64,000 nt of DNA from positions 263,321-327,320 of the forward strand of contig NZ_KB889562.1 of assembly GCF_000372745.1 (NCBI RefSeq), in the 5' to 3' direction. The notes beneath the pieces are model-generated. The model ran no database searches. It was not told the origin of the DNA and saw nothing but the letters and a program-made list of their open reading frames with translations. Both the position numbers and the translations under genes were made by a program. Origin of the DNA: Embleya scabrispora DSM 41855. Lineage in GTDB: Bacteria; Actinomycetota; Actinomycetes; Streptomycetales; Streptomycetaceae. Shown here one piece after another: positions 43,285-51,552 of this stretch (the first letter of the stretch is position 1; the number at the start of each line of letters is the position of its first letter).

Positions 43285-43545
43285 AGGCGAAACACCGAGC
43301 CGGCCGAAGCACGACGCCACGCGAGGCGGGACCCCCTGCCGCCGAGCGGAACGCCGAGTCGCGCGGGACGGGGAGCCGAGCCGGGTACGGCGGAACACCA
43401 TGCCGCGCGGAGCACAAGGCCGGGCCGGCAAGGCGGAACGTCGAGCGGCGCGGAGCGGGACCCTGAGCCTGACGGGACGCCGGGCCGCGCGGAGCGCAAC
43501 GCCGGGCCCGGCGAGACGAAACGCCGAGCGGCCCCACGGCCCCCA
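43285..43545. repeat. Degenerate tandem repeat, unit about 22 nt
   Basis: Between two convergent genes about 11 imperfect units of roughly GGAACGCCGAGCCGCGCGGA recur with 19-26-nt spacing (for example at gcggaacgccgagtcgcgcg, gcggaacaccatgccgcgcg, gcggaacgtcgagcggcgcg). Apparent open frames here are periodic low-complexity products of the repeat, not genes. Confidence 0.6.
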
Positions 43546-43584
43546 CCCCCGCGCCCCGTCGCGCGCCGCGCCCCCGGGGGTGCC

Positions 43585-44562
43585 TCAGAGCAGTACCGCG
43601 GCCAGCGATCGCCAATCCGCCATCGGTGCGTCGGTCATCGTCTCGCCGAGGACCTGGACGCACACGTGGTCGGCGCCGGCGGCGAAGTGCGCGTCCACGC
43701 CCGAGCGGATCGCCGATTCGTCGCCCGAGACCACCAGTCGGTCGACCAGTCGTTCGCTGCCGCCGTCGGCGAAGTCGTCCTCGCTCAGACCCAGACGCAG
43801 CAGGTTGCGGCGGTAGTTGGGCAGTTCGAGGTAGATCCGCAGGTGCTCGCGGGCGCGCCGCAACACCGTCTCCCGGTCCGTGGCGACGACCACGGCCTGC
43901 TCCACCGCGAGCAAACGATCCGGACCCAACGCCGCGCGCGCCTGGGCGGTGTGCTCGGGCGTGACCAGATAGGTGTGCGCGCCCTCGGCCCGCTCCCGAG
44001 CCAGCTCCAGCATCCGCGGGCCGAGCGCCGCGAGCACGCGCGGCGGGCGCGGGGCATCGCCGCCGGCCGCGAAGTACAGCGCGGAGTCCATCGCGTCCAG
44101 GTACTCCCGCATGTGCGCGAGCGGCTTCTCGTATTTGCGCCCACCGGGCCGCAGTCCCTCGACCAACCCGCCGTGGCTGATCCCCAGTCCGGCCAGGAAG
44201 CGCCCCGGGTACGCCTCGTGCACCGTGCGCGTCGCCGCGTTGGCGGCCATCGCGTCCCGGGCCCACACGTTCGCGATGCCCGTCGCCGCGGCGATGCGCG
44301 GTGCGGCGCCCAGCACCAGGAGCGCCTGGGTGAACGCCTCACGGCCCACCGTCTCGCCCCACCACAGTGCGCCGTAGCCGAGTTCGTCGAACTCGGCCAC
44401 GGTCTCGCGCAACCGCGGCACGGGCAGGAAGTCGAGCGCGGCGGTCCACAGCCCGATCCGGCCCAAACCCGGAACCAGCCCTCCCGCGGGCCCCTCCGAC
44501 GGCCGAGGCCCGGCCGATGTCGGCATCGCCGACGGTATCGGTGTAGGTGCCGGTGTGGTCAT
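43585..44562 (-). CDS. LLM class F420-dependent oxidoreductase
   Basis: A 325-aa luciferase-like protein: LGRIGLWTAALDFLP, ELGYGALWWGETVGREAF, AAATGIANVWARDAMA, YPGRFLAGLGISHGG, PRPPRVLAALGPRMLELARE. This matches a mycobacterial/streptomycete F420 subgroup. The first 28 residues are a Pro/Ser-rich tail. GGGAG lies 6 nt before ATG 44562, and a near-palindromic operator lies 17 bp upstream of the start. Substrate unknown. Confidence 0.85.
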   Translation of the reverse strand: MTTPAPTPIPSAMPTSAGPRPSEGPAGGLVPGLGRIGLWTAALDFLPVPRLRETVAEFDELGYGALWWGETVGREAFTQALLVLGAAPRIAAATGIANVWARDAMAANAATRTVHEAYPGRFLAGLGISHGGLVEGLRPGGRKYEKPLAHMREYLDAMDSALYFAAGGDAPRPPRVLAALGPRMLELARERAEGAHTYLVTPEHTAQARAALGPDRLLAVEQAVVVATDRETVLRRAREHLRIYLELPNYRRNLLRLGLSEDDFADGGSERLVDRLVVSGDESAIRSGVDAHFAAGADHVCVQVLGETMTDAPMADWRSLAAVLL

Positions 44563-44578
44563 GACGCACTCCCGAGAT

Positions 44579-44597
44579 TCTGTAACGCTGTAACAGA
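44579..44597 (-). promoter_or_regulatory. TetR-type operator candidate for the LLM gene
   Basis: TCTGTAAC-GCT-GTAACAGA spans 44579-44597, with one mismatch per arm as an inverted repeat, and also contains direct CTGTAAC repeats. It starts 17 bp upstream of the ATG, overlapping the likely promoter. Confidence 0.45.
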
Positions 44598-44733
44598 GAG
44601 ATTCCTCCGCACCCTACCCGTCGACATGGGTCACCCGTGGTTCCGAGGGAACCATCGACGCGGAATCATGGTCTGGTCACACGAACCAAGTGCCAACCGC
44701 ACCCATGCCGTTGCCGGATCCGTCGGAGACCTC

Positions 44734-45663
44734 GTGCAGAGTCCGCTGTTCAACCACACGGTGAGCCAGTCCACAGAGCGCTACAGCCTGCAGAACGCGC
44801 ACATGCTCCGGGTACTGCTGGCCCCGGAGGTGGGCACCGAGGTGCTCGCCCGCAAGGGCGCGATGGTGGCCTACCAGGGAAACGTGCAGTTCGAGGGGGC
44901 GTTCCAGACCGCCGCCGAGATCCGCACCGGCGCGCTGACCGGCGACATGCTCGATCTGATGCGCTGCCACGGACACGGCACGGTCTACCTGGCCAACCAG
45001 GCGCAGAGCATCCACATCCTGAATCTGCGCAACGAGTCGCTGATCGTCGAGGACGAGAACGTCCTGGCCCTGGACAACACGCTGAACTGGAGCGTCGTCC
45101 AGATCGACGCGGGCTACAACGTGGGCGGCATGGGCGCCTATTCGATGCAGATCGGCGGCACCGGCAAGATCGTGATCACCACGTCCGGCGCACCGCTGGT
45201 ACTGCGCGCCTCCAACGACCGCGAGGTGTTCGCGGACGCCGACGCGGTGATCGCCTGGACCGCCGGCCTGCAGACCAGCCTCCAGGCGCAGACCACGTCG
45301 TCGCGGATCTGGCGCCGTCGCCGACAGACCGGCGAGGGCTGGACGATGGCCTTCATCGGCGAGGGCTACGTGGTGGTCCAGCCCAGCGAGATCCTGCCCG
45401 CCAACCTGACCGCGATGGACGGGAACCGCCTCGTGGGCATGGGCCGAGACGGCTTCCGGAACAACACGTGGGGCGGCCCCGGCGGCCCGCACGGCGCCCC
45501 GCCCCCGGCACCCGGGCCCGGCCCGTACGGCGCACCCGGTCCCTACGCCCCGGGCCAACCGGGCCCGTACGGCCCCGGCCCCCAAGGCCCCCAGGGTCCC
45601 TACGGCCCGCCCGGCCCGCAGGGCCCCTACGGTCCTCCCGGGCCGTACGGACCCCCGCGCTGA
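44734..45663 (+). CDS. AIM24 family protein with collagen-like Pro/Gly tail
   Basis: A 309-aa protein; GTG 44734 is chosen for the GGAG 5 nt upstream and because the AIM24 domain begins directly after (PLFNHTVSQSTERYSLQN). The domain (about 5-225) is a beta-helix-like fold (VLARKGAMVAYQGNVQFEG, VYLANQAQSIHILNL, GEGYVVVQPSEILP). The tail from about 245 is a low-complexity run of GPYGPPGP-type units. Actinobacterial AIM24 proteins have unknown function; the mitochondrial relative organises cristae. A 7-bp-arm inverted repeat (44638-44654) lies upstream. Confidence 0.82.
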   Translation: MQSPLFNHTVSQSTERYSLQNAHMLRVLLAPEVGTEVLARKGAMVAYQGNVQFEGAFQTAAEIRTGALTGDMLDLMRCHGHGTVYLANQAQSIHILNLRNESLIVEDENVLALDNTLNWSVVQIDAGYNVGGMGAYSMQIGGTGKIVITTSGAPLVLRASNDREVFADADAVIAWTAGLQTSLQAQTTSSRIWRRRRQTGEGWTMAFIGEGYVVVQPSEILPANLTAMDGNRLVGMGRDGFRNNTWGGPGGPHGAPPPAPGPGPYGAPGPYAPGQPGPYGPGPQGPQGPYGPPGPQGPYGPPGPYGPPR

Positions 45664-45699
45664 CCCACGCCGGCCCACCGGCCCCCGCGCCGAGGCCAC

Positions 45700-45730
45700 G
45701 GTCGGCCGCCTCACCCGCAAGCGGCCGACC
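45700..45730. terminator. Hairpin between convergent genes
   Basis: GGTCGGCCGC (45700-45709) pairs with GCGGCCGACC (45721-45730), between the AIM24 gene (+) and the thioesterase gene (-). Confidence 0.75.
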
Positions 45731-45751
45731 CGCACCGCCGGCCGACCCGCC

Positions 45752-46612
45752 CTACGCCTCCCGCCGCCGAGGCGCCCGCGCCAACTGCCGGGACTGCGCG
45801 ACCAGTCGATCCGCCGAATCCCACACCTCGCCGTCCTCCTCCAGGTAGCCGCCGGCCAGGTTGCGCGTGGTCAACGACACCCGCAGCCACCCCGGCACCG
45901 GCCTGGCCCGCACGTGCACGGTCAGCTCCACGGTCGGCACCCAGCCGCGCAGGCCCAGGTCGAACGCGGTCGGCGGGAGCGCGTCGACCGCGAGCAGCAG
46001 CGCGAGCGGATCCGGGTCACGGCCGTCCGCGAGCCGCCACCACGCGCGCATCTCGCCGCGTCCGGACGGCTTCCCGGTGAGCCAACCGGCCGTCGCCGGA
46101 TCGAGCAATTGCTCGGTCCGGTCCATGAACGTGGTGCGCCGAAACGGCGCCACATCGGCAAAGCTCGCGGCGCACTCCGCGGGCGAGGGCAGTTCCGGCG
46201 GCCGGACGCCGGTCCGCACCTGCGGGTCCAACCCGGCCAGATCGCCGTACGAGGCGGTCACGTGCACCCGGGTCTCGCCGTCCTGCACGATCCGGGCGGT
46301 GCCGGTGCTGAGCGTGCGCCCCGTGCGCAATACCTCCGTCCGCACCTCGGCCGGCCCCGGGTGCGAGGTGGTCAGGTAGTGCGCGGTGATCGTGAACGGG
46401 TCGGGATGCGGCAGGGCCGCACCGAGCGCGCGGCCGGCGAGGGCGAGCAGGTACCCGCCGTTGAGGCCCATGCCGAACGCCCAGTCCGGCGAGAGCGTGG
46501 TGTCGTAGGTGCCCGGTGCGTCCGGGCGCGGGACGCACGTGGTGTCCCGATCCAGTTCGTGGCGCGGCGCGGCGGCGGCCGGCCCGGTCTCGGCGGATGC
46601 CTGCTCGGTCAT
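45752..46612 (-). CDS. TesB-like acyl-CoA thioesterase family protein
   Basis: A 286-aa double-hotdog protein: DWAFGMGLNGGYLLALAGRAL in the first hotdog, HYLTTSHPGPAEVRTEVLRTGRTL (24 residues, about 93-116), and a second hotdog with LALLLAVDALPPTAFDLG and VHVRARPVPGWLRV. This is the acyl-CoA thioesterase II/TesB-like plan common in actinomycetes. It hydrolyses acyl-CoA in the cytoplasm; chain length not predictable. GGAG lies 8 nt before the ATG. Confidence 0.85.
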   Translation of the reverse strand: MTEQASAETGPAAAAPRHELDRDTTCVPRPDAPGTYDTTLSPDWAFGMGLNGGYLLALAGRALGAALPHPDPFTITAHYLTTSHPGPAEVRTEVLRTGRTLSTGTARIVQDGETRVHVTASYGDLAGLDPQVRTGVRPPELPSPAECAASFADVAPFRRTTFMDRTEQLLDPATAGWLTGKPSGRGEMRAWWRLADGRDPDPLALLLAVDALPPTAFDLGLRGWVPTVELTVHVRARPVPGWLRVSLTTRNLAGGYLEEDGEVWDSADRLVAQSRQLARAPRRREA

Positions 46613-46726
46613 GGTGACGACTCCACGGATGCTCGGCTGACGAGCAATCAGCTTGGCACAGTCATGGATTCGGGCCGCCGCCGCTCCCTCGCGGCCGGCG
46701 ACCCGATGCCCGGCGTGGCCAAACGC

Positions 46727-47155
46727 TCACAGATACGAGCCGTCGTCCTCTCCGCCCGGGAACCCGTTCGGTGGTCCCACCTCGGCGTTGTTCCGCAACA
46801 TCAGGCTCAACCGAATGCCGCCCCACAGCCCTTCCAGCCAGCCGATCAGCTGGGCGTGCACTATCCGCAATTCCGCCACGCTCGGCGCTCCGCCGTCGGC
46901 GAAGGGCCGGGCGAGCCGCTCCAGTTCCTCGTACAGGTCGGGTGCGAGCGAGCGCCGCAGCTCGGGCAACGAGCGCTCGTAGACCAGCCGCACCCGGCCG
47001 CGGCCGGACTCGTCCAGCGGCGCGTCGCGCAGTTCCTCCAAGAGGTGGCGGATCATCTCGGCGACACGCATCACGCGGTCCGGCGCCGGCACCAGTTCGC
47101 CGAGTGGACGCTGGTCATCCCCGTCCTGGGTGGTCGTGACAATCGGATCAACCAT
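46727..47155 (-). CDS. bpa: Bacterial proteasome activator (DUF2587)
   Basis: A 142-aa protein matching Bpa (mycobacterial Rv3780): RVMRVAEMIRHLLEELRDAPLDE (23 residues near 27-49), LRRSLAPDLYEELERLARPF and PSVAELRIVHAQLIGWLEGLW. Bpa forms a dodecameric ring that docks on the 20S proteasome through a C-terminal GQYL motif and feeds it unfolded proteins without ATP. Here the C-terminus is GSYL, so the Gln is Ser while the Tyr-Leu end is kept. No proteasome genes lie in the window. No clear Shine-Dalgarno. Confidence 0.85.
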   Translation of the reverse strand: MVDPIVTTTQDGDDQRPLGELVPAPDRVMRVAEMIRHLLEELRDAPLDESGRGRVRLVYERSLPELRRSLAPDLYEELERLARPFADGGAPSVAELRIVHAQLIGWLEGLWGGIRLSLMLRNNAEVGPPNGFPGGEDDGSYL

Positions 47156-47200
47156 GCGCCGCGCCTACCCTGCGCAGAAGCCGGAAAACCGCCACCGGCT

Positions 47201-47530
47201 TCAGCCCCGGGACCGCGAGGCGGGCGGAGCGGGCGGCCCGGACTGTTCCCCATCGCACTCACGCACCGGCCCGGCGTGCTCGTCGGGCAGTGGATGAGCA
47301 CGTGCCTCGTCGCCCTCGACCACCGGCTCGGCCGCCGGCCGATCACCCCGGGAAACCGGCGCGATCACCTCTGTCGACTCCCCCGCCGGCGTCGGCACCG
47401 GTACCCCGACCGCTTGCACATCCGCGGCCCGCTCCACCCGCGCCCGCGCCTTGGCGGCCCGAAGCACCACGATCACGCACGCAAGGAACGCCAGGTATGC
47501 GAGCACCCCCACCACCAACCAGGTCCACAC
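47201..47530 (-). CDS. Small single-pass membrane protein
   Basis: A 109-aa protein; GTG 47530 is chosen because GGGGAG is 6 nt upstream. The N-terminus is a membrane helix (VWTWLVVGVLAYLAFLACVI) followed by AAKARARVER and a Pro/Glu-rich cytoplasmic or extracytoplasmic tail. I recognise no family. It lies 45 bp upstream of bpa on the same strand and may be cotranscribed. Confidence 0.5.
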   Translation of the reverse strand: MWTWLVVGVLAYLAFLACVIVVLRAAKARARVERAADVQAVGVPVPTPAGESTEVIAPVSRGDRPAAEPVVEGDEARAHPLPDEHAGPVRECDGEQSGPPAPPASRSRG

Positions 47531-47846
47531 AGCCCTCTCCCCACGCCGGTCGATCACCAAGAGCTATCAACCGAAATCTACCCGTTAGCGCGGCTCGCCC
47601 AACGCGTCTGGTGCGTCCGCCTCGTGCGGGTTCCGTGGAGAACCTGCGCAGGCCCGCCATCCGAAGGGGGACAACCGGTCGCCCGACCGGTCGGCGGCCC
47701 TCACGCCCCCGAAGGACGCGCGAGGGCCGGCCGGAGTTCCCCGACCCGCCCAACCCGATTCGTCGCGACCCTTTCACCTCGCCGATCGCACCGCAGCTCC
47801 CCGATCGAAGGCACTCCACACCACACGCTTGCGAAAGAAGCACTCC

Positions 47847-47881
47847 CGATATATCGTTGAGCCATCGCGAACGGTCGCGAT
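47847..47881 (+). promoter_or_regulatory. Paired palindromes upstream of the PadR gene
   Basis: CGATATATCG (47847-47856) and ATCGCGA-ACGG-TCGCGAT (47864-47881) have centres 21 bp apart. The AT-rich core in GC-rich DNA suits an autoregulatory PadR operator. Confidence 0.55.
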
Positions 47882-47888
47882 ACGTACA

Positions 47889-47991
47889 GAAGATCGATGC
47901 GGAAGATCAACGCGGAGGATCGACCGGGACAAACCGCAAGGCCAACCGCAAGACCAACCGCAAAATCGAACGCAAGGTCGACCGGCGGCTC
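47889..47991 (+). repeat. Tandem 13-nt and 12-nt repeats in the padR leader
   Basis: Three 13-nt units (GAAGATCGATGCG and variants, 47889-47927) are followed by five 12-nt units (AACCGCAAGGCC and variants, 47932-47991). The 12-nt units are in frame with padR and would encode NRKx repeats, but no start codon or ribosome site precedes them. They lie in the probable 5' leader. Confidence 0.5.
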
Positions 47992-48021
47992 GACGAGTCG
48001 CCTCCACACAAGGAGAAACCC

Positions 48022-48627
48022 ATGCACCGCAGCAAAGGACGCCCCCAGTGGGGCGCTGAAGGACAAAACCGCCCGGCCTTCGGACCGTGGGGCCCGCCCG
48101 GCCCCGGTCCGTGGGGGCGCGGGCACGGCCACGGCGGCCGTGGCGGACCGGAGGGGCGCGGTCGAGGCCGTGGGCGTGGTCGCGCCCGGCGCGGCGACGT
48201 ACGGGCCTCGATCCTGGCCCTGCTCACCGAACGGCCGATGCACGGCTACGAGATGATCCAGGAGATCGGCGAACGCACCGGCGGCGTGTGGAAGCCCAGC
48301 CCCGGTTCGGTCTACCCGACCCTCCAGCTCCTGGAGGACGAGGGTGTGATCGAGGGTGTCGAGGGCAGCGGCCGCAAGCTGTTCACCCTCACCGACGCCG
48401 GCCGCGAGGAGGCCGCCGCACTCCCCGAGGGCACCAAGCCCTGGGACGAGGCCAGCCAGGGCGTCGACTTCGAGGCGGTCCACGACCTGCGCTCGGCGAT
48501 GCACGGCATCGGCGACGCACTGCGCCAGCTGATGATGAACGGCACCGAGGCGCAGCGGGCGAAGGCCCTGGAGGTCGTCACCGACACGCGCAAGCGGCTC
48601 TACCTGATCCTGGCCGAGGCCGACTGA
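48022..48627 (+). CDS. PadR family transcriptional regulator
   Basis: A 201-aa regulator from ATG 48022 behind AAGGAG. A Gly/Arg/Pro-rich, disordered N-terminus (1-57) precedes the winged helix (about 58-135: RASILALLTERPMHGYEMIQ, SPGSVYPTLQLLEDEGVIEG, RKLFTLTDAGREEA) and a C-terminal dimerisation helix region (150-201). PadR proteins repress efflux or stress genes in response to small ligands. The Arg-rich tail could add non-specific DNA binding. Paired palindromes upstream point to autoregulation; other targets are not evident. Confidence 0.88.
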   Translation: MHRSKGRPQWGAEGQNRPAFGPWGPPGPGPWGRGHGHGGRGGPEGRGRGRGRGRARRGDVRASILALLTERPMHGYEMIQEIGERTGGVWKPSPGSVYPTLQLLEDEGVIEGVEGSGRKLFTLTDAGREEAAALPEGTKPWDEASQGVDFEAVHDLRSAMHGIGDALRQLMMNGTEAQRAKALEVVTDTRKRLYLILAEAD

Positions 48628-48702
48628 TGTGGGTCGCCCGGATCACCGATCACCGTCTGCGGCTCGGCAAGCCCGTGCCGCCGCACCGGCGGGTTCCGCG
48701 CA

Positions 48703-48740
48703 GGGTGTCCCGGTAGTCGAAACCGACTGCCGGGGCACCC
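48703..48740. terminator. 17-bp hairpin with AAAC loop
   Basis: Positions 48703-48719 (GGGTGTCCCGGTAGTCG) pair with 48724-48740, with two G-U pairs, between padR (+) and the zinc-knuckle SDR gene (-). Confidence 0.8.
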
Positions 48741-48782
48741 TCCGGTCCGCTGGCCGAACCCGACCGTCGGGGTGCCCCTCGA

Positions 48783-50156
48783 TCACCAGGGCGCGACCCG
48801 ATAGTCCTTGAGGAAACACCCGAACACCGGCTCGCCCCGCTCCCCGCGCACGATGGGGTCGTACACCCGGGCCGCACCGTCGACGATGTCCAATGGCGTA
48901 CGGAATCCGGCCGCCGCGACCCGCGCCTTGGCCGGCAGCGGTTTCTCGTCGGTGATCCAGCCCGTGTCCACGCTGGTCATATACACACCATCGGTGGCCA
49001 GTTCCTCGGCGCTGGTTCGGGTCAGCATGTTGAGCGCGGCCTTGGCCATGTTGGTGTGCGGATGCCCGGGCGACTTGTACGCGCGCCCGAACTGGCCCTC
49101 CACCGCCGACACGTTGACGATGTAGCGCCGCTCGCGCCCGGCCGCGCGCAGCAACGGCAGCAACCGGCTCACCAGCACGAACGGCGCGGTGACATTGACG
49201 AGTTGCACTTCGAGCAACTCCACCGGATCCACCTCGTCCACCCGCTTGGACCACGAGTTGGCCGAAGTCCGGTCCGGAATCAGCCCCGCCGCGTCCGGCT
49301 CGACCCGGGCCGGCTGCGCACCGAGCGGCGCGGCCGGGTCCCACCCGTCGGCGGGCGATCGGTCCGGCGCGAACGCACCGACCCCGGGCGCGAACTCGAA
49401 CGCGCCGGCCCCCAGCGCGGCCCGCTCGGCCGCCAGCAACGGCCCGTACGCCGACGCCGGGCGCCGGATCGTCTGCGCCGCGTTGTTGACCAGGATGTCC
49501 AGCGGGCGGCCCTCGGCCACAAGTCGATCGCACCACGCCACCAGGCCGCCGAGATCGCGCAGGTCGATCGCGTGCACGTGCAGCCGGTGTACCCACGCGT
49601 CGTGGTCCGGCGCGGCGGCGAACCGCTCGTGCGTGTCGTGCGGGAAGCGCGACGTCACGATCACCTCCGCGCCGTCGCGCAGGAGCTTGAGCACCAGTTC
49701 GTGGCCGATCTTGACCCGACCGCCGGTGACCAGCGCCCGCCGCCCGGTCAGGTCGGTGCGCGCGTGGCGTCGTTGTCGGTTCTCCACCGCGCACGAGGGG
49801 CAGAGCCGGTGGTAGAAGCCGTCGACTCGCCGGTAGGGCTGCTTGCAGACGTAGCAGCGCAGCCCCATCTCGACCACGCCGACGCACGAGGGCAACCCGG
49901 TGTCGTCCAGCGGGAGGTCCTCGATCCGGTCGGCGGCGCCGAGCGCGGTCCGCTCGGTCACCGCGGTGCGCTCTCGGGTACGCAGCGCGCGCTGCTCGGC
50001 CCGGCGGCGATGGCGTCCGGAACGGATGAAGGAGGCGAGCACCTGCTCGATCCGCCGCCGCTCGGGTGCCTCCGGCGCCAGGTCGGACAGCGCGCCGAGT
50101 ACGGCGAGGCAGTCCTCGAGGGATGGTGAGTCAGAGCGTGTGTCCGGGTCGTTCAT
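48783..50156 (-). CDS. SDR fused to an N-terminal zinc-knuckle region
   Basis: A 457-aa protein. Residues about 1-75 are helical and Arg-rich, 98-125 carry two CxxC pairs (CYVCKQPYRR and LCPSCAVENRQRR), and 135-457 form a Rossmann SDR: ALVTGGRVKIGHELVLKLL, ILVNNAAQTIRRP, IVNVSAVEG. The usual YxxxK is replaced by TNMAK in HPHTNMAKAALNMLT, so the catalytic Tyr is missing or supplied elsewhere (a Tyr lies a few residues before). Two insertions enlarge the domain. A zinc-binding or nucleic-acid-linked regulatory role, or a divergent reductase, are both possible. Confidence 0.75.
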   Translation of the reverse strand: MNDPDTRSDSPSLEDCLAVLGALSDLAPEAPERRRIEQVLASFIRSGRHRRRAEQRALRTRERTAVTERTALGAADRIEDLPLDDTGLPSCVGVVEMGLRCYVCKQPYRRVDGFYHRLCPSCAVENRQRRHARTDLTGRRALVTGGRVKIGHELVLKLLRDGAEVIVTSRFPHDTHERFAAAPDHDAWVHRLHVHAIDLRDLGGLVAWCDRLVAEGRPLDILVNNAAQTIRRPASAYGPLLAAERAALGAGAFEFAPGVGAFAPDRSPADGWDPAAPLGAQPARVEPDAAGLIPDRTSANSWSKRVDEVDPVELLEVQLVNVTAPFVLVSRLLPLLRAAGRERRYIVNVSAVEGQFGRAYKSPGHPHTNMAKAALNMLTRTSAEELATDGVYMTSVDTGWITDEKPLPAKARVAAAGFRTPLDIVDGAARVYDPIVRGERGEPVFGCFLKDYRVAPW

Positions 50157-50412
50157 GGGTCCCCCCGAGGGACGTGCGGCGGATCCGGCGGCCGGCCCTA
50201 TGGCTCCGCGGGATCCGCGAGGCGGGCGTCAACCGGGCGCACTGGCGGCTCCCATCGGTTTGCTCCCTTCGCGGGCGGATCGTGGGCGCCTGCCGACGAA
50301 GCGTCGGGTCGGCACGTCGGCGGATCGCCGACGGAGCGTCAGGTTAGCGAGCGGCCGACATGCCGGTCACCGGCTTTTCCCGGCCGCTCCCGAATCGCGC
50401 GGCCCGGTGTCC

Positions 50413-51396
50413 TCAGCGAGCCGAATCCCGACCGTCCACGACGGCGCGCAGCAGGTCGAGTTCGGATACCGAGCCGGGTTCGCCGCCGGTCGCGACCAAT
50501 CGGTTCGCCGCGCGCTGCAACTCGGCGTTGACCGGGGTCGGTACCCCGTGCAGTCGGCCGATCCGGACGATCTCGCCGTTGAGGTAGTCGGTCTCGATAC
50601 CGCCGGTGTGGCGGTACAGGCTCTGCCAGGACGAGCCGCCGGGCCGCCGCTCACCACGCACCGGACGCACCTGGACGAGGGTGCTCACCGGCGCGAACTC
50701 GGCGTGGATGCCGGCCGAGAAGAGCACCGTGCGAGCCTCGTCCATGGCCAATCGGTCCAGATTGCCGCCGCGCGCGCTCGGGCCACACAGGGCCTCGACC
50801 GCGTTGCCCAGATTGGTCACCAGTTTGCCGTACTTGTACGCGGTGATGTCCTCGTACACCTCGGAGCCGTAGCCGGCCCCGGACAAGACACGTGACACCT
50901 GGGCCGCGAAGGTGTCCCGGCCGCGCGGGTGGCGGCCGATGTCCAGGACTCCGGTCACCGGCGACGAGTACGCGCGCACGATGCCCGGTTCCAGGAAGGC
51001 GGTCGGGCACGCGACCAGGACGCCGTAGACGTTCGCGAACAGGCGCAGCGCGGTGTCCTCGTTGGCCACGCCGTTTTGCGCGCACAGGATCGGCACCCGG
51101 GAATCGGCGTACCGGGCCAGCTGCCGCAGTGCGTCGGCGGTGTCGTGGGACTTCACGCACAGCACCACCGCGTCCACTTCGGCCCAGTCCACGCGCGGGT
51201 CCAGCGTCGCGATGTCGGTCACCGCGTCGAGACGCACCACGTCCTCACCGTCCGGGGACTGAACCCGCAGTCCGTGCGTGCGAATGGCGTCGACATGGGC
51301 GCGCCGGCCCACCAGGTGGACGTCGTGCCCCGCCTGCGCGAGGCGAGCACCGAGGACGCTGCCGATTGCCCCGGCCCCCAGGACTACAAATCGCAT
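50413..51396 (-). CDS. Ketopantoate reductase family (PanE/ApbA) protein
   Basis: A 327-aa protein from ATG 51396. The N-terminus MRFVVLGAGAIGSVLGARLA is the NADP-binding loop, followed by VVLCVKSHDT, CAQNGVANE and, in the C-terminal helical domain, AYKYGKLVTNLGNAVEAL with the catalytic-type Lys. This is the 2-dehydropantoate 2-reductase fold. It may serve pantothenate synthesis, but the family includes many other 2-oxoacid reductases and no pan genes are adjacent. Confidence 0.82.
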   Translation of the reverse strand: MRFVVLGAGAIGSVLGARLAQAGHDVHLVGRRAHVDAIRTHGLRVQSPDGEDVVRLDAVTDIATLDPRVDWAEVDAVVLCVKSHDTADALRQLARYADSRVPILCAQNGVANEDTALRLFANVYGVLVACPTAFLEPGIVRAYSSPVTGVLDIGRHPRGRDTFAAQVSRVLSGAGYGSEVYEDITAYKYGKLVTNLGNAVEALCGPSARGGNLDRLAMDEARTVLFSAGIHAEFAPVSTLVQVRPVRGERRPGGSSWQSLYRHTGGIETDYLNGEIVRIGRLHGVPTPVNAELQRAANRLVATGGEPGSVSELDLLRAVVDGRDSAR

Positions 51397-51552
51397 GGCC
51401 GATCCCTCCCCGACGCGAGAGGCCATCCAAACACGTCCCGGCATCGCCGTGGGGCCGGCGAGGCCACCGGTTTCCGGCCGGCGCGATGCCGCGGATCGTG
51501 CGGTGGGATCGGTACGCGGTCGGATCGGCGTCCGTCCGGAGCGACGCCCCGC

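Noticed and set aside
41652-43499. Minus-strand 615-residue frame antisense to the class V PLP enzyme.
   Set aside because: Its start lies inside the tandem repeat and its product is low-complexity, whereas the plus strand has full PLP-enzyme motifs.
47855-48021. Upstream in-frame extension of the PadR protein including NRKx repeats.
   Set aside because: The only start candidate is a TTG inside the promoter palindrome, while AAGGAG precedes ATG 48022 ideally.
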